From Bordetella parapertussis (lineage in GTDB: Bacteria; Pseudomonadota; Gammaproteobacteria; Burkholderiales; Burkholderiaceae), in assembly GCA_945901665.1 (NCBI GenBank), contig CAMDLJ010000044.1, forward strand, positions 1 through 12,428: a stretch of DNA of 12,428 bases. The letters run 5' to 3'. A program made the translations under genes and the position numbers. Position 1 is the first letter of the stretch; each line of letters opens with the position of its first letter. Shown here piece by piece: positions 1 to 6,354 of the stretch. Below the pieces are notes generated by a model. That model was not told where the DNA came from, searched no databases, and saw only the letters and a list, made by a program, of their open reading frames with translations.

Positions 1-228
1 GTGGATGGCTTGTTGGGCGAGTGCGGCGGTTGCTGCAGTTGCGCCACTTGCCACTGCATGATCGACGAAGCCCAGTTGGCCCTGCTGCCAGATCCCGATA
101 GCAGCGAGACCCAGATGTTGGATTTTGTCGCCACCGAGCGCTTACCAGGGAGCCGGTTGGCGTGTCAGATCAAGCTGCAAGCTCAACACCAGGGTTTGCG
201 ATTGACTTTGCCTGAGCGCCAGTTTTAA
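1..228 (+). CDS. [2Fe-2S] ferredoxin, C-terminal part (5' end outside window)
   Basis: This is the C-terminal 75 residues of a small adrenodoxin/putidaredoxin-type ferredoxin. The visible frame holds the cluster loop E-C-G-G-C-C-S-C-A-T-C-H. Counting from the first codon in the window, the ligands are Cys8, Cys14, Cys17 and Cys55, spaced C-x5-C-x2-C-x37-C as in putidaredoxin. The family is about 105 residues long, so roughly 30-35 N-terminal residues lie upstream of the window; the GTG at position 1 is probably an internal Val codon, not a start. Such ferredoxins carry single electrons in the cytoplasm, often from a flavin reductase to a cytochrome P450 or other oxygenase. The partner must lie to the left and cannot be named. 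Three non-ligand cysteines (11, 12, 19) crowd the loop; Cys12 is common in relatives. The gene ends at TAA 226-228, just before a strong terminator. The family call is firm; the physiological partner is unknown. Confidence 0.9.
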   Translation: MDGLLGECGGCCSCATCHCMIDEAQLALLPDPDSSETQMLDFVATERLPGSRLACQIKLQAQHQGLRLTLPERQF

Positions 229-249
229 GCGCGCTCATGGGTTGCACGG

Positions 250-282
250 CCGTGGTCTGTTTCACAGACCACGGTTTTTTTT
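250..282 (+). terminator. Rho-independent terminator after the ferredoxin gene
   Basis: There is a perfect 10-bp GC-rich inverted repeat, CCGTGGTCTG (250-259) and CAGACCACGG (265-274), with a 5-nt loop, followed directly by eight T residues (275-282). It lies 21 nt after the ferredoxin stop, which is classic geometry for an intrinsic terminator reading rightwards. Its last two T residues overlap the complement of the TAA stop of the convergent crotonase gene. In the leftward direction the stem is not followed by a T run, so it should act mainly on the plus strand. Confidence 0.93.
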
Positions 283-1081
283 ATGTGCCGCTGAAACGCG
301 GGCTGCGTTTTTCTACAAAAGCCCGCACGCCTTCGGCAGCATCGGTGCTCCGTGACAAAAACTGTTGAGTGCTGCTCAAGGCTTGCACCGCTGCAGCAGG
401 CCCCAGCTCCAGGGCTTGTAGGGCGTTTTCGCGGGTGGCCAAAACTGCCAGCGGGGCTTGGGCGGCGATGTTTTCAGCCCACGCCATGGCATGCGGCAAT
501 TCTTGACCCGCAGGAACCACTTGTTGTACCCAGTTCAGGCGCAAGGCGGTGGCGCTGTCGAACTCGTCGCCAGTGAGCAAATAGCGCATGGCATTGCCCC
601 AGCCTGCGCGCTGGGCCATGCGGATGGTGGCCCCACCGGTGGGCATGATGCCGCGTTTGACCTCCAGTTGGGCAAAGCGGCAGTTATCAGCAGCCACCAC
701 CATGTCGGCGGCCAGCATCAACTCCAGCCCCAAGGTGAAGGTGATGCCTTGCACCGCGACCACCATGGGCTTGGTGCGCCGACGCAAGCCCGGGTGGCCC
801 AAATCCAGCGGGTCCACCCAACCATCGGGGCACATGCGCTCGCCGCGTTGCATGAACTCGGTCATGCTGGGCAAATCCAAGCCCGCAGTGAAGTGCTCGC
901 CCAGCGCATGCAGCACACCCACGCGCAGGCCCGTGTCGTCTTCCAGACGGGTGTAAGCGGCGCTGAGTTCACGCAGCATCACAGGGGTAAAACCATTGCG
1001 CTTGGCCACGCGGTCGATGCCAATGCACAAAATGGCGCCGCGCACCTCGCAGACGATGCGACCTTGGGGGTTTTCAGACAT
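281..1081 (-). CDS. Enoyl-CoA hydratase/isomerase (crotonase) family protein
   Basis: This 266-residue protein belongs to the cytoplasmic crotonase superfamily, which stabilises acyl-CoA thioester enolates; hydratases in it add water to 2-enoyl-CoA. The motif G-E-H-F-T-A-G-L-D-L (residues 61-70) is the first oxyanion-hole segment. The segment F-T-L-G-L-E-L (115-121) and A-Q-L-E-V-K-R-G (137-144) supply Glu120 and Glu140, which align with the two catalytic glutamates of rat mitochondrial enoyl-CoA hydratase. The position of the second oxyanion-hole glycine is Leu117, seen in a divergent subgroup, so the exact reaction is uncertain. I chose the ATG at 1081 over one at 1093 because GGAGG (complement of 1087-1091) sits 5 nt upstream of it, inside the longer version. 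The gene lies 55 nt after the NodJ-like permease on the same strand and is probably last in the icmF operon. That context hints at a branched or short acyl-CoA substrate, but this is inference. Confidence 0.88.
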   Translation of the reverse strand: MSENPQGRIVCEVRGAILCIGIDRVAKRNGFTPVMLRELSAAYTRLEDDTGLRVGVLHALGEHFTAGLDLPSMTEFMQRGERMCPDGWVDPLDLGHPGLRRRTKPMVVAVQGITFTLGLELMLAADMVVAADNCRFAQLEVKRGIMPTGGATIRMAQRAGWGNAMRYLLTGDEFDSATALRLNWVQQVVPAGQELPHAMAWAENIAAQAPLAVLATRENALQALELGPAAAVQALSSTQQFLSRSTDAAEGVRAFVEKRSPRFSGT

Positions 1082-1136
1082 GCGGGCCTCCATTCATCAG
1101 ATCCAAATCAATCAGCGACTGCCCTGGCCGTGCGCA

Positions 1137-1904
1137 TCAGCGGGCGAAGCGGCGCCGCGTGAGCACCAGGGCGATTTGAAAGGACACACCGGCATATAAA
1201 GCCAACACACCCAAGTGACGCCAAGGGTGGGCGGGCCACGTGTCCAGGAACAGTGGGCGCACCAACTCCACCACCTGGGTCAGCGGCAGCCAAGCGGCCA
1301 ACCAGTGCACCCAATCGGGCAATTGCTCCAGCGGAAAAAACACCCCACTCAAAAACATCATCGGGGTGAGAAACAAGGTGAAGTAATAGGTGAAAAAGTC
1401 ATAGCCTTTGGCCAACGCATTGAACACCAAGGCCGTGCAACTGAAGGTGATGCCCGCCAACAGCAAGATCGGCCAAGCCACCAAGAGTTTGGGGCTGTGG
1501 CTGATGCCCAGGGCCAACATGACCATCAAAATGGCACTGACAGTGAACAAAGATTTGAAGGCTGCCCACAGCATTTCAGCCAGCACCACGTCGTCGAGCC
1601 GCACGGGTGCGTTGAGCATGCCGTCCCAGGTTTTTTGCACATGCATGCGCGAAAAAGCCGAGTACAAGGCCTCAAAGGTGGCAGCGTTCATGGCGCTCAT
1701 GCAAATCGACCCGCTGGCCAAGAACAACAGGTAGGGTACGCGTTGCCCACCCACTTGAACCTCACCGACCAAGCTGCCCATGCCGTAGCCAAAGGCCACC
1801 AACCACATCAAGGGCTCAGCGATATTGCCCACCAAACTGGGCAATGCCAATTTGCGCCACACCAACAGGTTGCGCAAAAACACAGGCCACCAGCGCATGC
1901 GCAT
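1137..1904 (-). CDS. nodJ: NodJ-like ABC-2 type transporter permease
   Basis: This 255-residue integral inner-membrane protein has about six hydrophobic segments and the ABC-2 permease layout. It shows landmarks typical of NodJ: W-R-K near residue 16, G-N-I-A-E-P-L near 26-32, the block A-A-T-F-E-A-L-Y near 74-81, V-Q-K-T-W-D (89-94), and Y-D-F-F-T-Y-Y-F-T-L-F-L-T-P-M followed by F-L-S-G-V-F-F-P-L. It would form the membrane channel for the ATPase encoded just upstream. The gene starts one nucleotide after the ATPase stop (TGA-t-ATG), so the two are translationally coupled; a second ATG at codon 3 is possible. In rhizobia NodIJ exports lipo-chitooligosaccharide Nod factors, but related pairs occur in betaproteobacteria with no nod genes and unknown cargo. 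No nodABC genes are seen here, so a nodulation role is not implied. The family call is firm; the substrate is unknown. Confidence 0.88.
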   Translation of the reverse strand: MRMRWWPVFLRNLLVWRKLALPSLVGNIAEPLMWLVAFGYGMGSLVGEVQVGGQRVPYLLFLASGSICMSAMNAATFEALYSAFSRMHVQKTWDGMLNAPVRLDDVVLAEMLWAAFKSLFTVSAILMVMLALGISHSPKLLVAWPILLLAGITFSCTALVFNALAKGYDFFTYYFTLFLTPMMFLSGVFFPLEQLPDWVHWLAAWLPLTQVVELVRPLFLDTWPAHPWRHLGVLALYAGVSFQIALVLTRRRFAR

Positions 1905-1905
1905 A

Positions 1906-2850
1906 TCAGCTCGCCTCTCGAATTTGACGACCGGTCAATTTGAGGAACAAGTCCTCCAAATTGGCGGGTCGGTGCAGGCTGCGCAAGCCCGCGTGCGTGG
2001 CCAACTGGGCCAGCAAGGCGGTGGCATCGTCGGTATAAAAAAACACAGTTTCACCACTGCGCTCGACACGTTGCGCCATCTGGGCCAAGGGGCTGTCGAT
2101 CAAGGTCAGGGCACCCGCGCCAAACACCTCGATCACATCGCGCTCCAAGTGGGCTGCAATGAGTTCGCGGGGTTTGCCCTGGGCAATCACCCGGCCATGG
2201 TCGAGCACCAGCAAACGGTCACACAAGCGCTCGGCCTCGTCCATGAAGTGGGTGGTGAGCAAAATGGATTTGCCTTGTTGCAGCAACTGTTGCAAGCGCT
2301 CCCACATCAAGTGGCGGGCCTGGGGGTCCAAGCCCGTGGTGGGCTCGTCGAGCAGCAGCAAAGCAGGGTCGCTGATGAGGGCTCGGGCCAAGCTCAAACG
2401 CCGCTTCATGCCACCCGACAGTTCGCCGGGTTTGGCATCGGCTTTGTGCGACAAAGCGCCAAATTCCAAAAGCTGGGGGATGCGAGAGCGGATGGTGGCG
2501 TCGGGCAAACCAAAGTAGCGGCCAAACACCAGCAGGTTTTCCGCACAAGTGAAGTCAGGGTCCAAGGTGTCAAACTGGCTGACCACCCCCAATCGGGCCT
2601 TGATCGCCAAGTCATCGGCGGGCATGTCCATGCCAAAAGCCTGGATGCGCCCGCTGTCGGGCGCGGTCAGCCCCAAACACATGCGCAAGGTGGTGGTTTT
2701 GCCCGCGCCATTGGGGCCAATCACGCCCAGACATTCGCCCGCTTCGATGGCGAACGACACCCCGTCCACGGCGATGTTGTCGCCGTAGCGTTTGTGCAGA
2801 TCGCTGCACACCAAATGGGGCATGGCTGACAAGGCGGGTGTCGTGCTCAC
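1906..2850 (-). CDS. nodI: NodI-like ABC transporter ATP-binding protein
   Basis: This 314-residue cytoplasmic ATPase energises the NodJ-like permease. It has a complete nucleotide-binding domain: Walker A G-P-N-G-A-G-K-T (45-52), Q-loop Gln92, signature L-S-G-G-M (144-148), Walker B L-L-L-L-D-E (164-169) followed by P-T-T-G-L-D, and switch His201. Stretches such as N-L-L-V-F-G-R-Y-F, the GGMKRR context, R-H-L-M-W-E-R-L and the tail [16 protein letters not shown] are typical of NodI. The start is a GTG at 2850-2848, in the overlap GTGA with the icmF stop codon; an ATG at codon 10 (2823) also precedes the conserved domain. The 4-nt overlap indicates coupling to icmF translation. The C-terminal region of about 80 residues is the NodI-specific extension. 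Cargo is unknown; export is the expected direction for the family. Confidence 0.92.
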   Translation of the reverse strand: MSTTPALSAMPHLVCSDLHKRYGDNIAVDGVSFAIEAGECLGVIGPNGAGKTTTLRMCLGLTAPDSGRIQAFGMDMPADDLAIKARLGVVSQFDTLDPDFTCAENLLVFGRYFGLPDATIRSRIPQLLEFGALSHKADAKPGELSGGMKRRLSLARALISDPALLLLDEPTTGLDPQARHLMWERLQQLLQQGKSILLTTHFMDEAERLCDRLLVLDHGRVIAQGKPRELIAAHLERDVIEVFGAGALTLIDSPLAQMAQRVERSGETVFFYTDDATALLAQLATHAGLRSLHRPANLEDLFLKLTGRQIREAS

Positions 2851-5800
2851 ATATTGCGGCGGTATTGGCCACCCACCTCAAACAAAGCGCGGGTGATCTG
2901 GCCCAGTGAGCAGCAGCGCACCGCATCCATCAACACCGCAAACACGTTGTCGTTGGCCAAGGCCGCTTGGCGCAGACGCTCCAGCACCAGCTGCGCTTGC
3001 CCAGCGTGCAGAGTGTGAAAACTGTGCAAACGTTGCAGTTGGCTTTGTTTTTCATCTTCGGTGGAGCGGGCCAGCTCAATTTTTTGCGGGGCCCCATCGC
3101 CATGGGGCGACTTGAAGGTGTTGACCCCAATGATGGGCAACTCACCGGTGTGCTTGAGCATTTCGTAGTGCATGGACTCGTCTTGGATGCGACCGCGTTG
3201 GTAGCCGGTTTCCATCGCCCCCAACACGCCACCGCGCTCAGAGATGCGCTCAAACTCCGACAACACCGCTTCTTCCACCAACTGGGTGAGCTCTTCGATG
3301 ATGAATGCGCCTTGACCGGGATTTTCGTTTTTGGCCAAGCCCCATTCGCGGTTGATGATGAGCTGAATCGCCATGGCGCGGCGCACGCTGTCTTCGGTGG
3401 GCGTGGTGATGGCCTCGTCAAAGGCGTTGGTGTGCAAGGAGTTGCAGTTGTCGTAAATCGCGATCAGCGCTTGCAGCGTGGTGCGGATGTCGTTGAACTG
3501 AATCTCTTGCGCGTGCAAGCTGCGCCCACTGGTTTGGATGTGGTACTTCAGCTTTTGCGAGCGCTCGTTGGCACCGTATTTTTCTTTCATGGCCACGGCC
3601 CAGATGCGCCGCGCCACGCGGCCCATGACGGTGTACTCGGGGTCCATGCCGTTGCTGAAGAAGAACGACAAATTGGGCGCGAAGTCGTCGATGTGCATGC
3701 CGCGCGCCAAATAGGCTTCGACAAAGGTGAAGCCGTTGGACAGCGTGAACGCCAATTGCGAAATGGGGTTGGCCCCTGCTTCAGCGATGTGATAACCGCT
3801 GATCGAGACGCTGTAGAAATTGCGCACCTGGTGCTCGACAAAGTATTGGGCAATGTCGCCCATCACCTTCAAGCTGAACTCGGTCGAGAACAGGCAGGTG
3901 TTTTGCCCTTGGTCCTCTTTCAAGATATCGGCTTGTACCGTGCCACGCACGTTTTGCATCACCCAAGCGCGGATGTCTGCCGCTTCGGCAGCGTTGGGTT
4001 CGCGGCCCTTGTCGGCGCGGAATTTGTCCAAGTTTTGGTCGATGGCGGTGTTCATGAACATCGCCAAGATGGTGGGCGCGGGTCCGTTGATGGTCATGGA
4101 CACGCTGGTGGTGGGCGAACACAAATCAAAGCCGTCGTACAGGGCTTTCATGTCGTCCAAGGTGGCGATGCTCACGCCTGAATTGCCGACCTTGCCGTAA
4201 ATGTCGGGGCGCAGGTCGGGGTCGTTGCCGTACAGCGTCACAGAATCGAAAGCGGTGCTCAAGCGCTTGGCAGGCATGCCTTCGCTCAACAATTTGAAGC
4301 GGCGGTTGGTGCGAAACGCATCGCCTTCACCGGCAAACATGCGGGTGGGGTCTTCGTTTTCGCGTTTGAAGGCAAAGGTGCCAGCGGTGTAGGGGTAGCG
4401 GCCGGGCACGTTGTCGAGCATCAACCACTGCAACACGTCGCCATGGTCGTGGTACTGGGGCAGGGCCACTTTGCGCACCGAGGTGCCGCTCAGCGACTTG
4501 GTCACGAGTGCAGTGCGGATTTCTTTGTCACGCACCTTCACCACCAATTCGTCGCCTGCGTAGTCTTGTTGCAGTTGCGGCCAGTCAGCGAGCAGGGCGC
4601 GCTCGTTGGCACCCAAATGGTTCAACCGCTGAACGGCCAAGTCGGTGGCGGCTTCGCTGGCCTTGGCGCGGCCTTGCTTGCCCTCCGCCAGCATTTGCGC
4701 GGCGGCTTGCAGTTGTTGGATTTCGCGGGCGAGTTGCGCTTGGCTCTGGGCGCGCAGTTTGTAGCCGCGCACGGTGTCGCTGATTTCGGCCAAATAGCGG
4801 CTGCGCGCCCCGGGCACGATGGGTGTTTGGTGCGAGCTGTGGCGCACCGCCACGGTGGGCAGCAAGCCGTCCTTCATGGTCAGGCCCAGGGCTTGCAAGC
4901 GCTGCTTCATGGCGTGGTAGAGCGCGGTCACGCCGTCGTCATTGAAGTGGGCGGCCATGGTGCCAAACACCGGCATTTTCTCGGTGGGGGTGGTCCACGC
5001 CTCTTTGTTGCGCTGCACTTGCTTGGCCACATCGCGCAGCGCGTCGGCGGCACCTTTGCGATCGAACTTGTTGATGGCCACAAACTCGGCGAAGTCGAGC
5101 ATGTCGATTTTTTCCAGTTGGCTGGCCGCGCCAAATTCGGGCGTCATCACATACAGGGGCACATCCACATGCGGCACGATGGCCGCGTCGCCTTGGCCGA
5201 TGCCGGAGGTTTCGACCACGATCAGGTCAAAGCCCGCGCATTTGGCGGCGGCAATCACGTCGGGCAAGGCAGCACTGATCTCGCTGCCAAACTCGCGGGT
5301 GGCCAAGCTGCGCATGAAAACGCGTTGGCCGGATTGTCCGGCTTCACCCAGGCTCCAAGGAGCAATGGCATTCATGCGGATGCGGTCGCCGAGCAAGGCG
5401 CCACCACTCTTGCGCCGCGACGGGTCGATGGAGATCACAGCGATGCGCAGGCTGTCGGCTTGGTCCAGGCGAACGCGGCGGATCAATTCGTCGGTCAGGG
5501 AGGATTTGCCTGCACCCCCGGTGCCGGTGATGCCGACCACAGGCACCTTGAGTTGTTGGGCCTGGGCGCGCAGTTGCTCGACCAAGCCCGCATTGGCCTG
5601 CGCGTTCTCGATGGCGGTGATGAGTTGCGCCAAAGCGCGCCAATGGGCCTCGCTGTGGCCTTGGATGGCGCTCAATGCCGTGGGTGCGTGGGCGCTCAAG
5701 TCTTGATCACAGCGCATGATCATCTCGCCAATCATGCCTTGCAAACCCATGCGCTGGCCGTCTTGTGGGCTGAAAATGCGGGTCACGCCATAGGCTTGGA

Positions 5801-6158
5801 GTTCTTCAATTTCGGAGGGCACGATCACCCCGCCGCCGCCGCCAAACACCTGAATGTGTGCGCCGCCACGCTGGCGCAGCAAATCGACCATGTACTTGAA
5901 GTACTCCACATGGCCGCCTTGGTAGGAGCTGATGGCAATGCCTTGCACATCTTCTTGCAGCGCGGCCGTCACCACCTCGTCGACCGATCGGTTGTGGCCC
6001 AAGTGGATCACCTCAGCACCCATGCCCTGCAAGATGCGGCGCATGATGTTGATGGCGGCATCGTGGCCATCAAACAAGCTGGCTGCCGTGACGAAGCGCA
6101 CCTTGTGCTTAGGGCGGTAGTTGGCCAGGGCTTGAAACTCAGCGGACAGGTCGGTCAT
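2847..6158 (-). CDS. icmF: Fused isobutyryl-CoA mutase/G-protein chaperone IcmF
   Basis: This 1103-residue cytoplasmic enzyme should interconvert isobutyryl-CoA and n-butyryl-CoA using adenosylcobalamin. Domains run in IcmF order. The N-terminal B12-binding domain (about 20-150) has D30-G-H32-D-A-A, with His32 as the expected lower cobalt ligand. A MeaB/ArgK-like GTPase chaperone domain follows (about 200-400), with P-loop G-T-G-G-A-G-K-S around Lys218, E-T-S-G at 316-319 and N-K-F-D at 363-366. The C-terminal mutase barrel runs from about 560 to the end. In the barrel, T-A-G-T-F places Phe595 where methylmalonyl-CoA mutase has Tyr, and G-Q-N-T places Gln752 where it has the carboxylate-binding Arg; this pair marks isobutyryl-CoA specificity. 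The S-G-Y-H motif gives the active-site His near 790. The ATG at 6158 is chosen: GGAGA (complement of 6165-6169) lies 6 nt upstream, and a longer reading from 6230 would translate the operator palindrome. It is first in its operon and divergent from hyuA. IcmF is also known to act weakly on isovaleryl/pivalyl-CoA. Confidence 0.95.
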   Translation of the reverse strand: MTDLSAEFQALANYRPKHKVRFVTAASLFDGHDAAINIMRRILQGMGAEVIHLGHNRSVDEVVTAALQEDVQGIAISSYQGGHVEYFKYMVDLLRQRGGAHIQVFGGGGGVIVPSEIEELQAYGVTRIFSPQDGQRMGLQGMIGEMIMRCDQDLSAHAPTALSAIQGHSEAHWRALAQLITAIENAQANAGLVEQLRAQAQQLKVPVVGITGTGGAGKSSLTDELIRRVRLDQADSLRIAVISIDPSRRKSGGALLGDRIRMNAIAPWSLGEAGQSGQRVFMRSLATREFGSEISAALPDVIAAAKCAGFDLIVVETSGIGQGDAAIVPHVDVPLYVMTPEFGAASQLEKIDMLDFAEFVAINKFDRKGAADALRDVAKQVQRNKEAWTTPTEKMPVFGTMAAHFNDDGVTALYHAMKQRLQALGLTMKDGLLPTVAVRHSSHQTPIVPGARSRYLAEISDTVRGYKLRAQSQAQLAREIQQLQAAAQMLAEGKQGRAKASEAATDLAVQRLNHLGANERALLADWPQLQQDYAGDELVVKVRDKEIRTALVTKSLSGTSVRKVALPQYHDHGDVLQWLMLDNVPGRYPYTAGTFAFKRENEDPTRMFAGEGDAFRTNRRFKLLSEGMPAKRLSTAFDSVTLYGNDPDLRPDIYGKVGNSGVSIATLDDMKALYDGFDLCSPTTSVSMTINGPAPTILAMFMNTAIDQNLDKFRADKGREPNAAEAADIRAWVMQNVRGTVQADILKEDQGQNTCLFSTEFSLKVMGDIAQYFVEHQVRNFYSVSISGYHIAEAGANPISQLAFTLSNGFTFVEAYLARGMHIDDFAPNLSFFFSNGMDPEYTVMGRVARRIWAVAMKEKYGANERSQKLKYHIQTSGRSLHAQEIQFNDIRTTLQALIAIYDNCNSLHTNAFDEAITTPTEDSVRRAMAIQLIINREWGLAKNENPGQGAFIIEELTQLVEEAVLSEFERISERGGVLGAMETGYQRGRIQDESMHYEMLKHTGELPIIGVNTFKSPHGDGAPQKIELARSTEDEKQSQLQRLHSFHTLHAGQAQLVLERLRQAALANDNVFAVLMDAVRCCSLGQITRALFEVGGQYRRNM

Positions 6159-6180
6159 GGGGTGTCTCCACACAGCATTT

Positions 6181-6196
6181 GGGCAGAAAGATGCCC
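6181..6196 (-). repeat. Small inverted repeat in the icmF leader
   Basis: GGGCA (6181-6185) and TGCCC (6192-6196) form a 5-bp stem with a 6-nt loop between the palindrome and the icmF ribosome binding site. It would lie in the icmF 5' untranslated region if transcription starts within the palindrome region. It is not followed by a T run, so it is not a terminator. Its significance is uncertain, and a hairpin this short can occur by chance. Confidence 0.3.
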
Positions 6197-6203
6197 GGTC
6201 ATC

Positions 6204-6227
6204 ATTGACGTTAACGTCAACGTCAAT
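6204..6227. promoter_or_regulatory. Palindromic operator, LiuR-like box, in the icmF-hyuA divergent region
   Basis: TTGACGTTAACGTCAA at 6205-6220 is a perfect 16-bp palindrome. The half-site AACGTC is repeated directly at 6213-6218 and 6219-6224, so a second overlapping dyad spans 6204-6227 (ATTGACGTT, 6-nt centre, AACGTCAAT). The pattern resembles the ACGT-rich palindromes of LiuR, a MerR-family regulator of branched-chain amino acid and acyl-CoA catabolism in proteobacteria, which fits an icmF target. It lies 46 nt upstream of the icmF start and 128 nt upstream of hyuA. TTGACG -35-like hexamers occur in it on both strands, but no good -10 is evident on either. That this is a protein-binding site is likely; the LiuR assignment is inferred from memory of the motif. 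Confidence 0.6.
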
Positions 6228-6244
6228 CATATCAGTCTGAGCGG

Positions 6245-6333
6245 TTTTGCGCCCTTTTGCGCTGTAGCACAGGTGTCAGGCCATGGTCAGTATCAAGCCA
6301 AGAGGTGCTAGAGTGAGTTACAGGATTTTGCGC
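6245..6333 (+). repeat. Three direct TTTTGCGC octamers upstream of hyuA
   Basis: The octamer TTTTGCGC occurs at 6245-6252, 6255-6262 and 6326-6333, all on the plus strand. The first two are exactly 10 bp apart, placing them on the same DNA face; the third is 71 bp further, near seven helical turns. They lie between the palindrome and hyuA, where an activator or repressor of the hyu unit would be expected to bind. No known regulator is recognised from the motif. Confidence 0.4.
6306..6314 (+). promoter_or_regulatory. Possible extended -10 element for the hyu operon
   Basis: TGCTAGAGT fits an extended -10 (TGnTAnAnT), with TAGAGT at 6309-6314 matching 4 of 6 positions of TATAAT. The best -35-like hexamer, TGGTCA (6284-6289), is 19 bp upstream, which is longer than ideal. 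A start near 6320 would give a leader of about 35 nt, putting the third TTTTGCGC copy just downstream of the start point. The call is weak and rests on sequence resemblance only. Confidence 0.25.
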
Positions 6334-6354
6334 TCGAAAAAAGGAACATTCCAG

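Noticed and set aside
1137..2850. Nodulation locus
   Set aside because: Only the NodIJ-like transporter is present; no nodABC or other Nod factor genes and no nod-box-like sequence were seen, and such transporters occur in non-rhizobial betaproteobacteria.
1825..4181. Plus-strand open frames of 334 and 404 codons opposite the NodI-like gene and icmF
   Set aside because: Both are shadows of GC-rich coding on the other strand, with no ribosome binding site or family motif.
4443..6311. Long plus-strand open frame (622 codons) antisense to icmF
   Set aside because: It mirrors icmF codon bias, has a low-complexity His/Gly/Ala/Gln-rich translation with no recognisable domain, and lies wholly opposite a well-supported enzyme gene.
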